DNA of 53,618 nt from Trichomonas tenax (taxonomy: Eukaryota; Parabasalia; Trichomonadida; Trichomonadidae), in NCBI GenBank assembly GCA_023091735.1, contig JALKBU010000266.1, positions 1 through 53,618 of the forward strand. Direction: 5' to 3'. The position numbers were made by a program, and so were the translations under genes. The notes below the pieces were generated by a model. The model saw nothing but the letters and a program-made list of their open reading frames with translations, was not told the DNA's origin and searched no databases. Below are positions 41,120 through 51,121 of this stretch, piece by piece. Within the stretch, counting starts at the first letter, position 1; each line of letters opens with the position of its first letter.

Positions 41120-42151
41120 GGCTCCACTTTTTTCTTGTTGACCTTTTTGAGTTTTGCGATTTTGAACGAGTAAACCCCCTTCCTGGACGAATCTGATGAA
41201 ACACTTACGTGCTTTTTGTGGGTGCTGATTCTAGTGGTGCAATCTGTTTCATGATCTTAGCAAGGTATTACTTAATCAAGATATGATTACAAACAGAAAC
41301 CCATTACAAAATCATTAATGGGCTTCTGTTATGAATCTCATTGATGATTATAACAAATACATCTCATTATTATAGCGTTCGCTCGCTTATTTTTGCTAGA
41401 GTTCCCCTAGAAAAATCAAAAAATAGAAAAGAAAAAATAGGCTTCGCGCGAGAGTCAAACGGCATTCCTTTGCTCATGCATCGAGCATACCTACCTCAAT
41501 GCTATCTTAAATTCACATGAATTTTGCTCATTGGGAACATTACATATCAAATTTTCGACTTTACATGACAAATATCAGATAATACTTGTTAAAAATGGTG
41601 ACTTTCGTTATTTTACATGTCAAAATTCGATGAAATCTCATGGAGGCATGGATATCCTCAAGTTGAATAGACAAGCAAATGCTATAAACATACTCAGCAC
41701 CATGAAAAGCACCAATTTCTTATTAAAATAAATGGAAATATTAAATAAGTTAAATTATTGCTTTTTTAACAATACAAAAACAGAGTCTCATATTCTTAAA
41801 ATAATAATCTATAATCACACTGTTTATGAATGTATTAATTATAATTGATTTTGTTAATATATTTATAAATTCTGCGATTTAATATAGGCTACATCTATAT
41901 TATTAACATGCAGTTATACCTACAATAGATAAGCGAAGAGCTTCCATCATCTTCCAATACAAGATAGTGTTTGTTTAAGCAAAATCATATTGGATGAGCG
42001 GCTTGGTCTTTGTTTGCAGAGATATTATTGATACCACTGTAAACAGAACCCCAGAAAGGCACGTAAATGTTTTATCAGATCAGATCTATAGGGGGGTCAC
42101 TCGTTAAAAATCGCAAAACTTAAAAGAGTAAACGAGAAAAAAAATTCAAGG
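41120..42151. mobile_element. 1032-bp Mutator-like non-autonomous element
   Basis: Inverted terminal repeats of about 55 bp (left about 41125-41179, right about 42091-42147) share AGTTTTGCGATTTT, AACGAGT and a CCCCC block. Flanks carry a perfect 9-bp direct repeat TGGTTTATT (41111-41119 and 42152-42160), the length typical of Mutator-like elements, which are known in Trichomonas. The interior has no transposase; it includes a TTTACATGACAAATAT word (about 41552) also found at about 52047, and a small tRNA-like hairpin region (41440-41516). Confidence 0.8.
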
Positions 42152-42278
42152 TGGTTTATTTCTTGAAAAAATTGTTGAAAAAGAATTGGTAACACATTCA
42201 ACAAATCAAATAACCCTCATAAAGGACTAAATCAATTTTTTACACAATTATTAACAAAATATGAGTTCTATATTGAAG

Positions 42279-42571
42279 GATATAATAAAGTCACGAAAAG
42301 TGACATGTTTACATGACAGTTATAAATATGTTTTGACATGTAAAGTCTGCCATTTTAACAAAGGGTGTTCTATCAAGCTTAATAGACGCTCCAAAAAGCT
42401 TGAAATGATCTATAACAAGCTTAATAAATTCCCTAATAAGATTTTCAGATGCTATAACAAGTTTAATTGAACTTTTTAAATACAGATTCTAATTAGCTAA
42501 CCAATTTTACATGTCAAAATGAAATACATTTGCCATGTAAACGTGTCACAAAAAGTGACTCTTTATTATAC
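42279..42571. mobile_element. about 293-bp TIR element
   Basis: Left end TATAATAAAGTCACGAAAAG (42281-42300) is matched on the minus strand from the right end by TATAATAAAGAGTCACTTTT, continuing on both sides into GTGACA, CGTTTACATG or TGTTTACATG. Each arm contains its own small hairpin (GTCAC-GAAAA-GTGAC; GTCAC-TTTTT-GTGAC). The interior repeats an AAGCTTAATA-like word. No target duplication is clear. It lies about 200 bp upstream of the next gene. Confidence 0.7.
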
Positions 42572-42771
42572 CCAACAAATATGATTTCTATATGATGGTT
42601 GTATATAACCAAAAATGTTATCAAATTTTGAATCAAAATCAATCTATCGTCATTTTTTGATAGGTAATAATTTAAATTAGGATAAAGAATATATATTTTT
42701 TTGTCAAAAAGATTGAAAGAAAAATGATAATGTAAACTAAACAAAATTGGGGTTTTAATAATTTTTCAAAA

Positions 42772-45700
42772 ATGCTTAATTTACTTTGTTTTTCACGAAT
42801 ACCTCCAAAATACAGAGAATTGGCAGACCTCGCTCTGAAGGATGCCGCAAAGAGATCTGCAAATTCTAGAACCGAAGAAAGAATGGAACCTGGTTTTTAT
42901 AATTTTGATGGAATTTCTTTCCATTTAACGAGACCTTTGATCAATCCAAATGTTGCTGAAGTCTCAGGTTTCGCTAAGAAAGGCAATATCATCGCTCTTG
43001 TTCAGTCACGTTCTGCATTAGATTCAGATTTTATGTCAAGAAAACCAGTTTTCGCTGTTCCGTCTGAACAAAAGATCTACGATCTTGGAGAGGCCATTGT
43101 TGCAGATGGCACTGTCCAACTTTTCGAAGTTTCTGCTATGAATCCATTAACAATTTTCTCAGACTTAGGAATGCAGACACAACCGAAGTACGGTTATGAC
43201 TGCAGCTTCAATGAGTCCACATTTACCGGTGCTAAATGCAAAGCATGGTTCTCCTACAATTGGCCGGATGCTCCACCAGGCGTAGACCCACTCACATTGA
43301 GGCCAAATTACCAGGACGCCACTAAGAACGGAACAATCTCTTACGGCGTCGGCGCTTACGGCCAAGCAATCGGTCAAGTTGCTCTTAAATTCCAGGGCTT
43401 GTTTGATGTGACAGCTGACTTCTCTATTGATATCAACGCTGTTGGTGGTATCGGTGTTCGCGTTAAGGAGAAAATTTTCGATTATAACCTCAAGATTTAC
43501 GAATTTAGATATCCAATCTATGCCATTGATGTCGAAGTTCTTGGCATCAGAATGGGACTTGGTGTTGAGGCTTACATCGGGTTCCTTCTTAACCACATCA
43601 CAATTGAACTCCCAGAGCTCGATTACTACCGTGACCTCGTCTTCAACTTCCATAAGTCTGGTAAGTTGTCCACAAAGTCAGGATACCATGGTGATCCATA
43701 CACATATGATATCCACTCCGACACATACTCAAACTTGGATAATGAATCTTTGATCGACTATCTCGAGAAGATCAAGATTGGTGTCCAGCCAACAGTTGAT
43801 ATGGGTATTGCTGCTGTTGCCTATGTCGGCGATTTGCTCAAGACGGACCTTAGAATCGGTTCTGACTTCCAACTCGACTTGCAGTTCGGCATGAGCAGAG
43901 AGATGTGCACAATGCCATATCTCTATGGTAATGCTGCCTTCGGCATCGACTTCTACATCCGCTCGATCGGTATCCAGATCCTTTCATTCAATCTCGTTCC
44001 AGGATTCGATCTTACATGGCCAATCTACCAGTCACGCAAGTCTCCAGATGTTTGCCTCTTCTCCTCCAAGAACTCCAAGGAAGGCCTCATCTCCATGACA
44101 TCAGAGGTCAGAATCCCATCTGTTGTCATCAGACCAACATACTCATATCCAGAGATCTCTGCTCCAAACGAGAATCCATTCACAGTTAGGCTGGATGCAT
44201 ATCCTGAATCAGACGTTGGAACGCCATTCCGGTCTCTGCAGCTTGAGTCTATGAAGTTCACTAAGGGTACTCAGGGTGATGCACACAAGGTAAACCTCAA
44301 CCGTGTCCTCGTCCTCACAAATCCAAAGGATACAACAACAATGAAGTACACAACTGCTTGGGACAACAGATTCTTTCTCCCAGAGTTCGCAGTTGATGAG
44401 GAATTCAACAAGTCCATCTGTGGCCACATGAATGCTGACGGTGTTTGCATCCAGACAGAAGTCTTCTCTTCACAGACAGTTGAAGAGTTCAAAGAATTCG
44501 ATGCCAACCACACATTCATCTCCTTCAAGCCGTCAAACGCTGTTAACGGTGATATCTTCGGTATCATCACACACGGTGCTGGCGAGTCTTACACAGCTCC
44601 TCTCAGCAAGTTCAACGTTTATGATGACTCTGCTTTCGCCAACCAGCAGGATATCAACAAGGGCGAATACAAGATCAACAGATTCCTCAACGTTTCTATT
44701 GATGGCCTTAAGCACTCCGACTCCAACGATGATGTCCAGATTGACTTCTACAAGTGCGTGGACACATGCAATCCAATCGGCTCATTATATGTCATCAACG
44801 TTCCAAGAGGTCAGTATGTCAAGGCTCAGCAAATCAAGGCAGCTGAATACTCAATCCCATTCGATCTTTCTGGCCAGTCATTCACATTGAAGGCTGTCAT
44901 GAACGGCAAGACATTCACGCTCACACGTGATGAGCTCAACTTTGAGGGCTCCTTCATGAGAATGAAGTCCATCGAGGGTGACAACTACCAGATTGGCCTC
45001 AAGTTCGAGAACACAGTCCCAACACTCTTGTTCCAGACAGAGTACACCAAGGGCAAGGATGACTACAAGGGCATTGTTGCCAAGGTCTTCCAGCCATCTA
45101 AGTTATTCGAGAAGGACGACCTTCCAGTCCACATCAAGATGGCTACAAACGAGACATACGGCATTCTTAGATACTTCTTCGCTCACGGCAACGACGAGAT
45201 TGCTCAGAACACGACATTCACAGCAATCATCAAGGGCAAAAGCTTCATTCCATTGTGCAACTACATGCCACTCGATGACGAGCATGTTGCAATCGCATTA
45301 GTTTGGGGCGAGACAATCTTCTCAACAAAGGACCAGACACAGTACTTCCCAGGCTCACTTTCGATCAACATTCCAATCAGAAGACAGTCCCTCGAGGCTA
45401 CAGAGTTCGATGTTGTTCTCTCTGCCGTCTTCATCTCCGGCGACAAGCCAACGTGCAGTGTCACAGGCTTAGTCACAGCTAAGGGTAAGACAGGATTGTT
45501 CACAGGCTGCATCGACACTCTCACACAGGACAACCATCTTAGATGGACACCACTCTTCTCTCATCTCTCCAGCGGATTTTTCACACACTTCAGACTTGAG
45601 GCGCCAAGGTGGGCTCTTGAGGCATACCAGATCTCCGATGTCAAAGATTTCGAGTACTTCGAATTCAGAACAAGATATGGTGATCTTGAATTACCAGAGA

Positions 45701-46653
45701 ACGCTTCATCCTTATTCATTGAAGGAAAACGCTGCGGTGAGTTCGCTGCTGTTAACAAGCCAATCTACATCGACTGCCCGAAGTGCACATCAATCAGAGC
45801 AGAGACAGCCAACTCCGCCACAGAGCTCTCTAAGGAAGAAAACAGATACGTCTACCAGCCAACTAGATCAGAGGATGTTCTCTTCGTTGCTGTCTGCTCG
45901 AACGCTTCTCAGCCATTCTGCGAGTTCGAAGAGGACTTCGCTAAGGATGGACTTTGCCTCATCGAATATCTTTCTGATGATGGTGTCAGAGATATCGAAG
46001 TTCCAAAGAGCGGAATCAGACTCCTTGACTCTGTCAGAAGGCAGATTGTCTATGGCAGAAACAATACTAAGCTCATCAAGACGTGGTCAGGCAAGATCAT
46101 GAGAGTTGCCAGCAACATCCAGCCAGACAAGTTCCAGCTTGTCGTCACACCAAACAAGGACAAGACATCTGAGCTTTCAGCTAAACTTGGTGATCTTTCC
46201 ATCCCACTCTCTGCTTCCTCATTCAGATATGACCCAATCGAGTTCCTCAACCGCGCCAAGATCTCACAGCCAAAGCAGGGATTCACAAATGGCGATGTTA
46301 TGTTCACAGCTCAGGGCTCTGTTGTTGTTAGAGATGAGTTGATTGGTGACATTCTCAACACAGAGAACGTTCACGAACTCTCTGATGTTCCGCTGTCATA
46401 CGTCTACTCTTCTGAGGTTATTTGCGCTCCAAAGTCTGTTCGCAAGGGCGGCAAGTGCATCCACAAGCCAACGCCAGCTGAGTGGATCTCACAAAATGTT
46501 GGCATTTTCTGTGGAATCATTGGTGCCGTTATCGCTATTGCTCTCCTTATCATCTTCGCTGTCATCTACACAAGGAAGGTCAAGAAGCAGCGCGAGATTG
46601 AGAAGAACCTTCTTACTCATGAGCTTGCTTCCGGACTTAACGAGACTTATTAA
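42772..46653 (+). CDS. large type I membrane (surface) protein
   Basis: 1293 residues. The N-terminus (MLNLLCFSRIPPK) is weakly hydrophobic and may be a signal or anchor. A long extracytoplasmic region contains repeated beta-rich stretches and scattered cysteines. Near the C-terminus a cysteine-containing segment (CAPKSVRKGGKCIHK) precedes one membrane helix (IFCGIIGAVIAIALLIIFAV, about 1243-1265) and a basic then acidic cytoplasmic tail of about 28 residues. No family was recognised; the layout fits the many trichomonad single-pass surface proteins. Codon use is strongly biased to C-ending codons in the second half, suggesting good expression. ATG 42772 is preceded by TCAAAA rather than a canonical initiator. 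Confidence 0.75.
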   Translation: MLNLLCFSRIPPKYRELADLALKDAAKRSANSRTEERMEPGFYNFDGISFHLTRPLINPNVAEVSGFAKKGNIIALVQSRSALDSDFMSRKPVFAVPSEQKIYDLGEAIVADGTVQLFEVSAMNPLTIFSDLGMQTQPKYGYDCSFNESTFTGAKCKAWFSYNWPDAPPGVDPLTLRPNYQDATKNGTISYGVGAYGQAIGQVALKFQGLFDVTADFSIDINAVGGIGVRVKEKIFDYNLKIYEFRYPIYAIDVEVLGIRMGLGVEAYIGFLLNHITIELPELDYYRDLVFNFHKSGKLSTKSGYHGDPYTYDIHSDTYSNLDNESLIDYLEKIKIGVQPTVDMGIAAVAYVGDLLKTDLRIGSDFQLDLQFGMSREMCTMPYLYGNAAFGIDFYIRSIGIQILSFNLVPGFDLTWPIYQSRKSPDVCLFSSKNSKEGLISMTSEVRIPSVVIRPTYSYPEISAPNENPFTVRLDAYPESDVGTPFRSLQLESMKFTKGTQGDAHKVNLNRVLVLTNPKDTTTMKYTTAWDNRFFLPEFAVDEEFNKSICGHMNADGVCIQTEVFSSQTVEEFKEFDANHTFISFKPSNAVNGDIFGIITHGAGESYTAPLSKFNVYDDSAFANQQDINKGEYKINRFLNVSIDGLKHSDSNDDVQIDFYKCVDTCNPIGSLYVINVPRGQYVKAQQIKAAEYSIPFDLSGQSFTLKAVMNGKTFTLTRDELNFEGSFMRMKSIEGDNYQIGLKFENTVPTLLFQTEYTKGKDDYKGIVAKVFQPSKLFEKDDLPVHIKMATNETYGILRYFFAHGNDEIAQNTTFTAIIKGKSFIPLCNYMPLDDEHVAIALVWGETIFSTKDQTQYFPGSLSINIPIRRQSLEATEFDVVLSAVFISGDKPTCSVTGLVTAKGKTGLFTGCIDTLTQDNHLRWTPLFSHLSSGFFTHFRLEAPRWALEAYQISDVKDFEYFEFRTRYGDLELPENASSLFIEGKRCGEFAAVNKPIYIDCPKCTSIRAETANSATELSKEENRYVYQPTRSEDVLFVAVCSNASQPFCEFEEDFAKDGLCLIEYLSDDGVRDIEVPKSGIRLLDSVRRQIVYGRNNTKLIKTWSGKIMRVASNIQPDKFQLVVTPNKDKTSELSAKLGDLSIPLSASSFRYDPIEFLNRAKISQPKQGFTNGDVMFTAQGSVVVRDELIGDILNTENVHELSDVPLSYVYSSEVICAPKSVRKGGKCIHKPTPAEWISQNVGIFCGIIGAVIAIALLIIFAVIYTRKVKKQREIEKNLLTHELASGLNETY

Positions 46654-47456
46654 AAAGTTATTTATTTTCATTCATCTCTCTCTTTTATTTTGTATTTCGA
46701 AAATATTCAATGAGTTTAATTTTAAATTATCATTATCTTCAATGAAATATTGTTATTGCTTAGGCTTATAGACACATTGTATATATATTTGGATTAGAAG
46801 TTTACTTCTGGACTTCATGAGGATTATTAAACAAAAAAATAATCATTCACATTTTATCATCATTATTATATGAAATCATTCATTCACATTTTATCATCAT
46901 TATTATATGAAATCAATAATTCACATTTTATCATCATTATTATATAGAATCAATCATTCACATTTTATCATCATTATAAGGTTATCAATCCCCGCCCTTA
47001 AGGTTATCATGTTAACATTTCTCAGAATGGAAATATGAGTAAATCTTTGTCACCAATAACCAAAGAGCATTCGAAGATTCTATAATTCTAAAAATAATAA
47101 TTTAGTGAAGAACTAAGTCTATCATATTATAGAAAATGATGCACTTTAAATTTACCACAGAATTTTAACATTACTAGCATAATCTTTAGTATTTTTTCCA
47201 CCTCAATATTGGGGTGGTAAAAAGTATGGGTAGTTAAAAATAGTTTAAAACACTTTTTGCATATCTTAAGAATACTTTATATCATTGAGATTACTGACTG
47301 ACGAGCATAAAATTCAATTATATTACATTAATATAATTTGTTTTATTATTGATGTCTAACTCAGTAGATGTAATAAAACATTTTTCTGCCAAGTAAATAT
47401 CAGGATGTCTAATATAAAAAGTTTATCGAAAATAAAGTACTATAAGGTTCTTCATC
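46654..47456. other. gene-free stretch with a minisatellite
   Basis: 800 bp between two plus-strand genes. Apart from the 37-bp repeat (listed separately), nothing recognised. Confidence 0.5.
46843..46977. repeat. 37-bp tandem repeat, about four copies
   Basis: The TCACATTTTATCATCATTAT core starts at 46847, 46884, 46921 and 46958, a constant 37-bp period, with a few substitutions between copies. Confidence 0.95.
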
Positions 47457-47461
47457 TCACT
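47457..47461 (+). promoter_or_regulatory. initiator (Inr) TCACT
   Basis: TCACT with A+1 at 47459, 11 nt before the ATG at 47470; a second partial match TCATC lies at 47452-47456. Confidence 0.65.
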
Positions 47462-47469
47462 TTTCTTCA

Positions 47470-48447
47470 ATGCTTCCAGACACCTACGAGAAGATCGGAA
47501 AGAAGTTCACTGAATACGAATTCCACCCCGGCATCGCCCTGAAGCTCAAGCAGAAGAAGGCCAAGACCATCATTTCTACAGATGAAGTTCTTGCAAATCC
47601 ATCTTTCGACGCACAATTCAAGATCAAGAAGGCCGGAAAGCTCGAAATCGCTTTCGCTGATGCAAAGCCGATGATCGCTATAAAGCCAAAGTTTGACAAA
47701 CTCAAAAGTGAACTCACAATCAACCCGTTAGAGAACACATTCGTATTCTCAATGAAGAGAAAGATAAAGAAGATGAAGTCGAAGGTCGAACTTAGCTTCG
47801 ATTCCGCCAACAAGGCTCCATCACTCCTTTTGATGCCAAAGTTCAAGCTCAGTGGCATCAAGATAGACGCTAACCTTCTTTTCAAGAAGCCAGTCGAAGG
47901 ATGCCCACCAGTTATCTTCCAGGCACACGCTAAGGTCAAGAAGTTTCAATTCTGCACTTGCTTCAACGAGAAGGAAAAGGAATACCGCGCTGCTGCTTTC
48001 GCTAAGATCGCTAAGAAGATCCGTGCTGGTGCACTCTTCCACTTCCAGCCAGAGCAGGAGAACATCCTCAAAACAGTCGATATCTTCACAAAGGCCAAGT
48101 TCAAGGGCCACAAGGCTGCTGCCATCGCATCAGTCCTCGGTGCGAAGCCAGTTGTCAAGCTCAACGCTCAAGGAAAGCTTGCAAAGAAGTGCAAGTATGG
48201 CTTCAACGCTGTCTACGACAACAACGTTAAGGCTGACTTCGGCATCAAGGCTGACTTGAAGAAGATGGACCTCAGGCTCATCTTCAAGGCTGCAAAGGAG
48301 GCCGCAAATCCAGTCACAACAGGATTGATCGGCGAAGCTAAGTTCAAAGTTAAGAAGTTCGGCAAGGCAAAGGTTGGACTCTCCATTCCAAATGTTGCTG
48401 GAACGAAGCAGATCAATTACTTCGTCAACCTCAAAGTCAAGGATTAA
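47470..48447 (+). CDS. candidate beta-barrel outer-membrane protein (porin/Tom40-like)
   Basis: 325 residues, no signal peptide and no hydrophobic helix. From about residue 40 on, the sequence is an almost continuous series of 9-12-residue amphipathic strands of alternating type (for example KAGKLEIAFADAK, KSKVELSFDSA, GIKIDANLLFK, KVGLSIPN) separated by short Lys/Asn/Pro loops, ending with INYFVNLKVKD, which resembles a C-terminal beta-signal. Length, high Lys content and strand number fit VDAC/Tom40-size barrels (about 19 strands). In Trichomonas such proteins sit in the hydrogenosome outer membrane, so that location is inferred; no sequence family was recognised directly. C-ending codon bias and a good initiator suggest strong expression. 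Confidence 0.55.
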   Translation: MLPDTYEKIGKKFTEYEFHPGIALKLKQKKAKTIISTDEVLANPSFDAQFKIKKAGKLEIAFADAKPMIAIKPKFDKLKSELTINPLENTFVFSMKRKIKKMKSKVELSFDSANKAPSLLLMPKFKLSGIKIDANLLFKKPVEGCPPVIFQAHAKVKKFQFCTCFNEKEKEYRAAAFAKIAKKIRAGALFHFQPEQENILKTVDIFTKAKFKGHKAAAIASVLGAKPVVKLNAQGKLAKKCKYGFNAVYDNNVKADFGIKADLKKMDLRLIFKAAKEAANPVTTGLIGEAKFKVKKFGKAKVGLSIPNVAGTKQINYFVNLKVKD

Positions 48448-48538
48448 ATTCATTTTTTTTCTAAAGCTCTTATTAATCTCATGTTCATCTTTGCCTATAA
48501 GTTTATGAATGATATGAATCTAAAAGTGTCAAAAATGA

Positions 48539-49561
48539 ATGCTGTTTCTTAGATTATCTGATCTTGATGAAACAATTCAAGAATATGTTGTTTCTGTATT
48601 AAATGGATTGCTCTATATCATAAGGATCATGTATTCACACTATTGCTTAACAAATGCCGCAATAAAATCTTCGGCGATTTTTACAACTTGGATTCAGATC
48701 TTAATTTCGTTGGTTTTAGCAGTTTTAGGCAAAGTTATATTTAAAAATACCCCGATTTTGAATATTTATTACTCTTCAAAAATCGAATTTAAAAAATTAT
48801 TAATGGCTTTTCCAGCTTGTTGCGCAATAATGCTGAAATACGTTTTATCAAACAAAGTTTATCAATATCTAAGCATCTCCACATCTCAAATCGTATTAAA
48901 TTTGTACGTTTCATTTGATATCATTCTTGCTTTTCTTATTTTACACAGAAAACTCAACAGAATCACTATGATTAGCTGTTTGGGAGTGATTATTGGCGTT
49001 GTTTTATGTGTTTACAGTGAATCATCAATTAGATGGAGAGGTTTCATTTATGGCGTCATCTCGTGCTTGTATGGATCATCCTATACAAGTTTATCGAGAA
49101 GAGTATTGAAGAACTTTGAAAATAATGAAGCAAACTTTTATTTCAGTTTTTTCTTTATTTTTGCATTTGTAATTTTACCTTTTTCTTATTATGCAAGTGA
49201 TTTTGAGATATTTGAAAGACCTTTCTCATTGAAGTTATGGATGAATCAAATTTTTAATGGAATTATGTTCTTTATCTCAATTTCATTGATGCTTGAAGAA
49301 AAGATAATTGGTGAAATAGATTCACACACAATATCATACTCAATCACATTCACCTCATTAATAATTATCGCATTATTTGTCAATTCTGATTTCGAATATT
49401 TTCCAATCCTTAAGATGATAGGAACAGTTATTATATTTATATTCTCAAGTATGTATGAATTCGAGTTTCGTCGGTTTTATCGTACACGATATCCAGTAAA
49501 AAGAACTTTTCCACAAATAACTCAAAATAAAGAAGAAACAAATCAAGATGTTCCTTTATAA
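48539..49561 (+). CDS. nucleotide-sugar transporter-like (SLC35/DMT) membrane protein
   Basis: 340 residues with about nine to ten hydrophobic segments. The middle region (QIVLNLYVSFDIILAFLIL, RITMISCLGVIIGVVLCVYSE, GFIYGVISCLYGSSYTSLSRR) matches the pattern of GDP-sugar/triose-phosphate transporter-type members of the drug/metabolite superfamily. These exchange a nucleotide sugar for the nucleoside monophosphate across the Golgi or ER membrane. The C-tail is basic then acidic and cytosolic. An out-of-frame ATG at 48535 overlaps the start and would give only five codons, so 48539 is used. The gene starts 91 bp after the beta-barrel gene ends. Confidence 0.7.
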   Translation: MLFLRLSDLDETIQEYVVSVLNGLLYIIRIMYSHYCLTNAAIKSSAIFTTWIQILISLVLAVLGKVIFKNTPILNIYYSSKIEFKKLLMAFPACCAIMLKYVLSNKVYQYLSISTSQIVLNLYVSFDIILAFLILHRKLNRITMISCLGVIIGVVLCVYSESSIRWRGFIYGVISCLYGSSYTSLSRRVLKNFENNEANFYFSFFFIFAFVILPFSYYASDFEIFERPFSLKLWMNQIFNGIMFFISISLMLEEKIIGEIDSHTISYSITFTSLIIIALFVNSDFEYFPILKMIGTVIIFIFSSMYEFEFRRFYRTRYPVKRTFPQITQNKEETNQDVPL

Positions 49562-49720
49562 GAAAACGACAACTTTTAATATCTGAATGATTGTTAAAGC
49601 AATGGTGAAGAAAATGATCAATCGCTATTTTTCTTTCTCGATATTTAGATAGTCCACCACAGAAACATACTTCCCAATTTGGAAATGTTATAAGATGCAT
49701 AACTAGATGACACATATATA

Positions 49721-50463
49721 CTATTTGCAAATGAATAAATTGAATTCACATTTGATTCGCGAAATGCTACCAAAATAGAAAATATCGTACTTTGGTCCAA
49801 AAATACAATATTGTGGAATGTCTAACCATTGATAAATAGAATTAGGTTGAATTTCAGGAGTATGAACAGTAACATTTAATATTCTGTAGCATCCTTCAAA
49901 TATATAATAATATTCAGCATGACTTAAATCAAAAGACCCGATTAGATTTGTGCACCCATAGAATGCCATAGTATCAATTGTTATGACATTCATTAGATTT
50001 AAAGGGCCTACATTATTTATGCATTCAGAAAATGCAGAATATCTGATTGTGACAGCATTGCTTAAATTCAGGGTCTATTAGTTTTTGGCATTTATTAAAT
50101 GCATAACTGCCAATTGAAATAACTTGACTTAAATTAAGAGAGTAACGTAGGTTATAGCATTCACTAAATGCCATATTACCAATTTCTTTAACGTTAATAA
50201 TATCAATGGGACCAATATGATTAGTGCAACATTGTTCTAATTGGACCGATTAAATTAGAACAATGTGAAAACACATTGCTAGTGATTGACACAGCATTGC
50301 TTAAATCAAGAGGTCCTTTCAGGCTATTACAGTAAGAAAATGCATCATTTTCGATAGACGTAACTTCACTTAAATAGGGGATTTTCAATTTGTCCTTGGG
50401 TATTTCTCCGCTCTGGCTGGCGAGAAAAATCCAATAATGACATGGATCGATGACATAGTTCAT
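49721..50463 (-). pseudogene. BspA-like leucine-rich repeat pseudogene
   Basis: Starts MNYVIDPCHYWIFLAS, then IPYLSEVTSIENDAFSYCN and further repeats of the form SIxxxAFxxCxxLIGPxDLS, typical of trichomonad BspA-like surface proteins (TpLRR). The first frame stops at 50221-50223; the next repeats continue in another frame (GNMAFSECYNLRYSLNLS, then SIGSYAFNKC), and the last part in a third frame to a TAA at 49721. Thus at least two frame breaks. The first break coincides with a perfect 14-bp inverted repeat (50229-50266). Confidence 0.75.
50229..50266. repeat. perfect 14-bp inverted repeat in the BspA pseudogene
   Basis: ACATTGTTCTAATT (50229-50242) and AATTAGAACAATGT (50253-50266), 10-nt loop. 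It lies at the frame break, consistent with a template-switch mutation. Confidence 0.85.
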
Positions 50464-50492
50464 TGCTTATTATGCAATGTAAACATATATTT

Positions 50493-50540
50493 TTATCGAC
50501 AATAGCATTCACAAAACGCATAGCTTCCTATTGTCGATAA
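50493..50540. repeat. perfect 13-bp inverted repeat
   Basis: TTATCGACAATAG (50493-50505) and CTATTGTCGATAA (50528-50540), 22-nt loop, at the decayed end of the upstream BspA fragment. Confidence 0.85.
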
Positions 50541-51022
50541 TTTATGCAAATTGATAATACTAACAAGCATATGGCACTTATAAAATGCGGTATTTTCAAT
50601 TTCTGTACGTTCACTTAAATCTATAGGACCTGTTAAATTAACACACATAATTGTTGTAACTTTATTAAATTGAATGGTCCTATAATATTGAAACGTACAG
50701 AAAATGCTTCTGAACCAATTGATGTTAAACTACTTTAGTCAAGGATACCCATAAGGCTCAAGCAGTTATAAACTGCTTTTTCACAGATTGATTTTACTTT
50801 GCTGAATTGTATTGGACCTAATAAATTAAAATATTCAGAGAATGCTTCATACCCTATTGTTATTGCATTACTTATGTCTACATCTGTAATACTTGAGCAC
50901 TTTTCAAATGCACTACTTTCAAGTGTGGTGGCTGTGCTTAAATTGAGAAGACCAATAATATTATAGCAGTTGTAAAATGCCCTCAAGTCATAGGTTGTAA
51001 CGCCACCTAAATAAATGGGACA
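50493..51022 (-). pseudogene. second BspA-like LRR pseudogene fragment
   Basis: From about 51022 the minus strand reads GGVTTYDLRAFYNCYNIIG and LRRs of the BspA type down to a stop at 50735-50737. Beyond it, further repeat-like pieces (IGSEAFS, GPFNL, IENTAFYKC-like) continue in changing frames down to about 50541. No ATG at the 5' end, so truncated. It lies upstream of and in tandem with the next BspA pseudogene. Confidence 0.65.
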
Positions 51023-51121
51023 TATGAAAGATTATGTCAATAAGTTTCTAATTATGTACCCTAAATTTTTAACCCTTGCACCCAAAAAACAGATGTTTTC
51101 CTCGTTCTGGCATTTCTAGAG

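Noticed and set aside
41440..41516. tRNA-like region with a TGCTC/GAGCA stem and 7-nt loop
   Set aside because: One anticodon-like stem is perfect and box A/B-like words exist on the minus strand, but no acceptor stem or proper T-stem can be formed on either strand. At best a decayed tRNA-derived repeat inside the Mutator-like element.
42241..42470. 69-codon frame at 42261-42470
   Set aside because: It lies inside a TIR element and includes its terminal repeat; no protein features.
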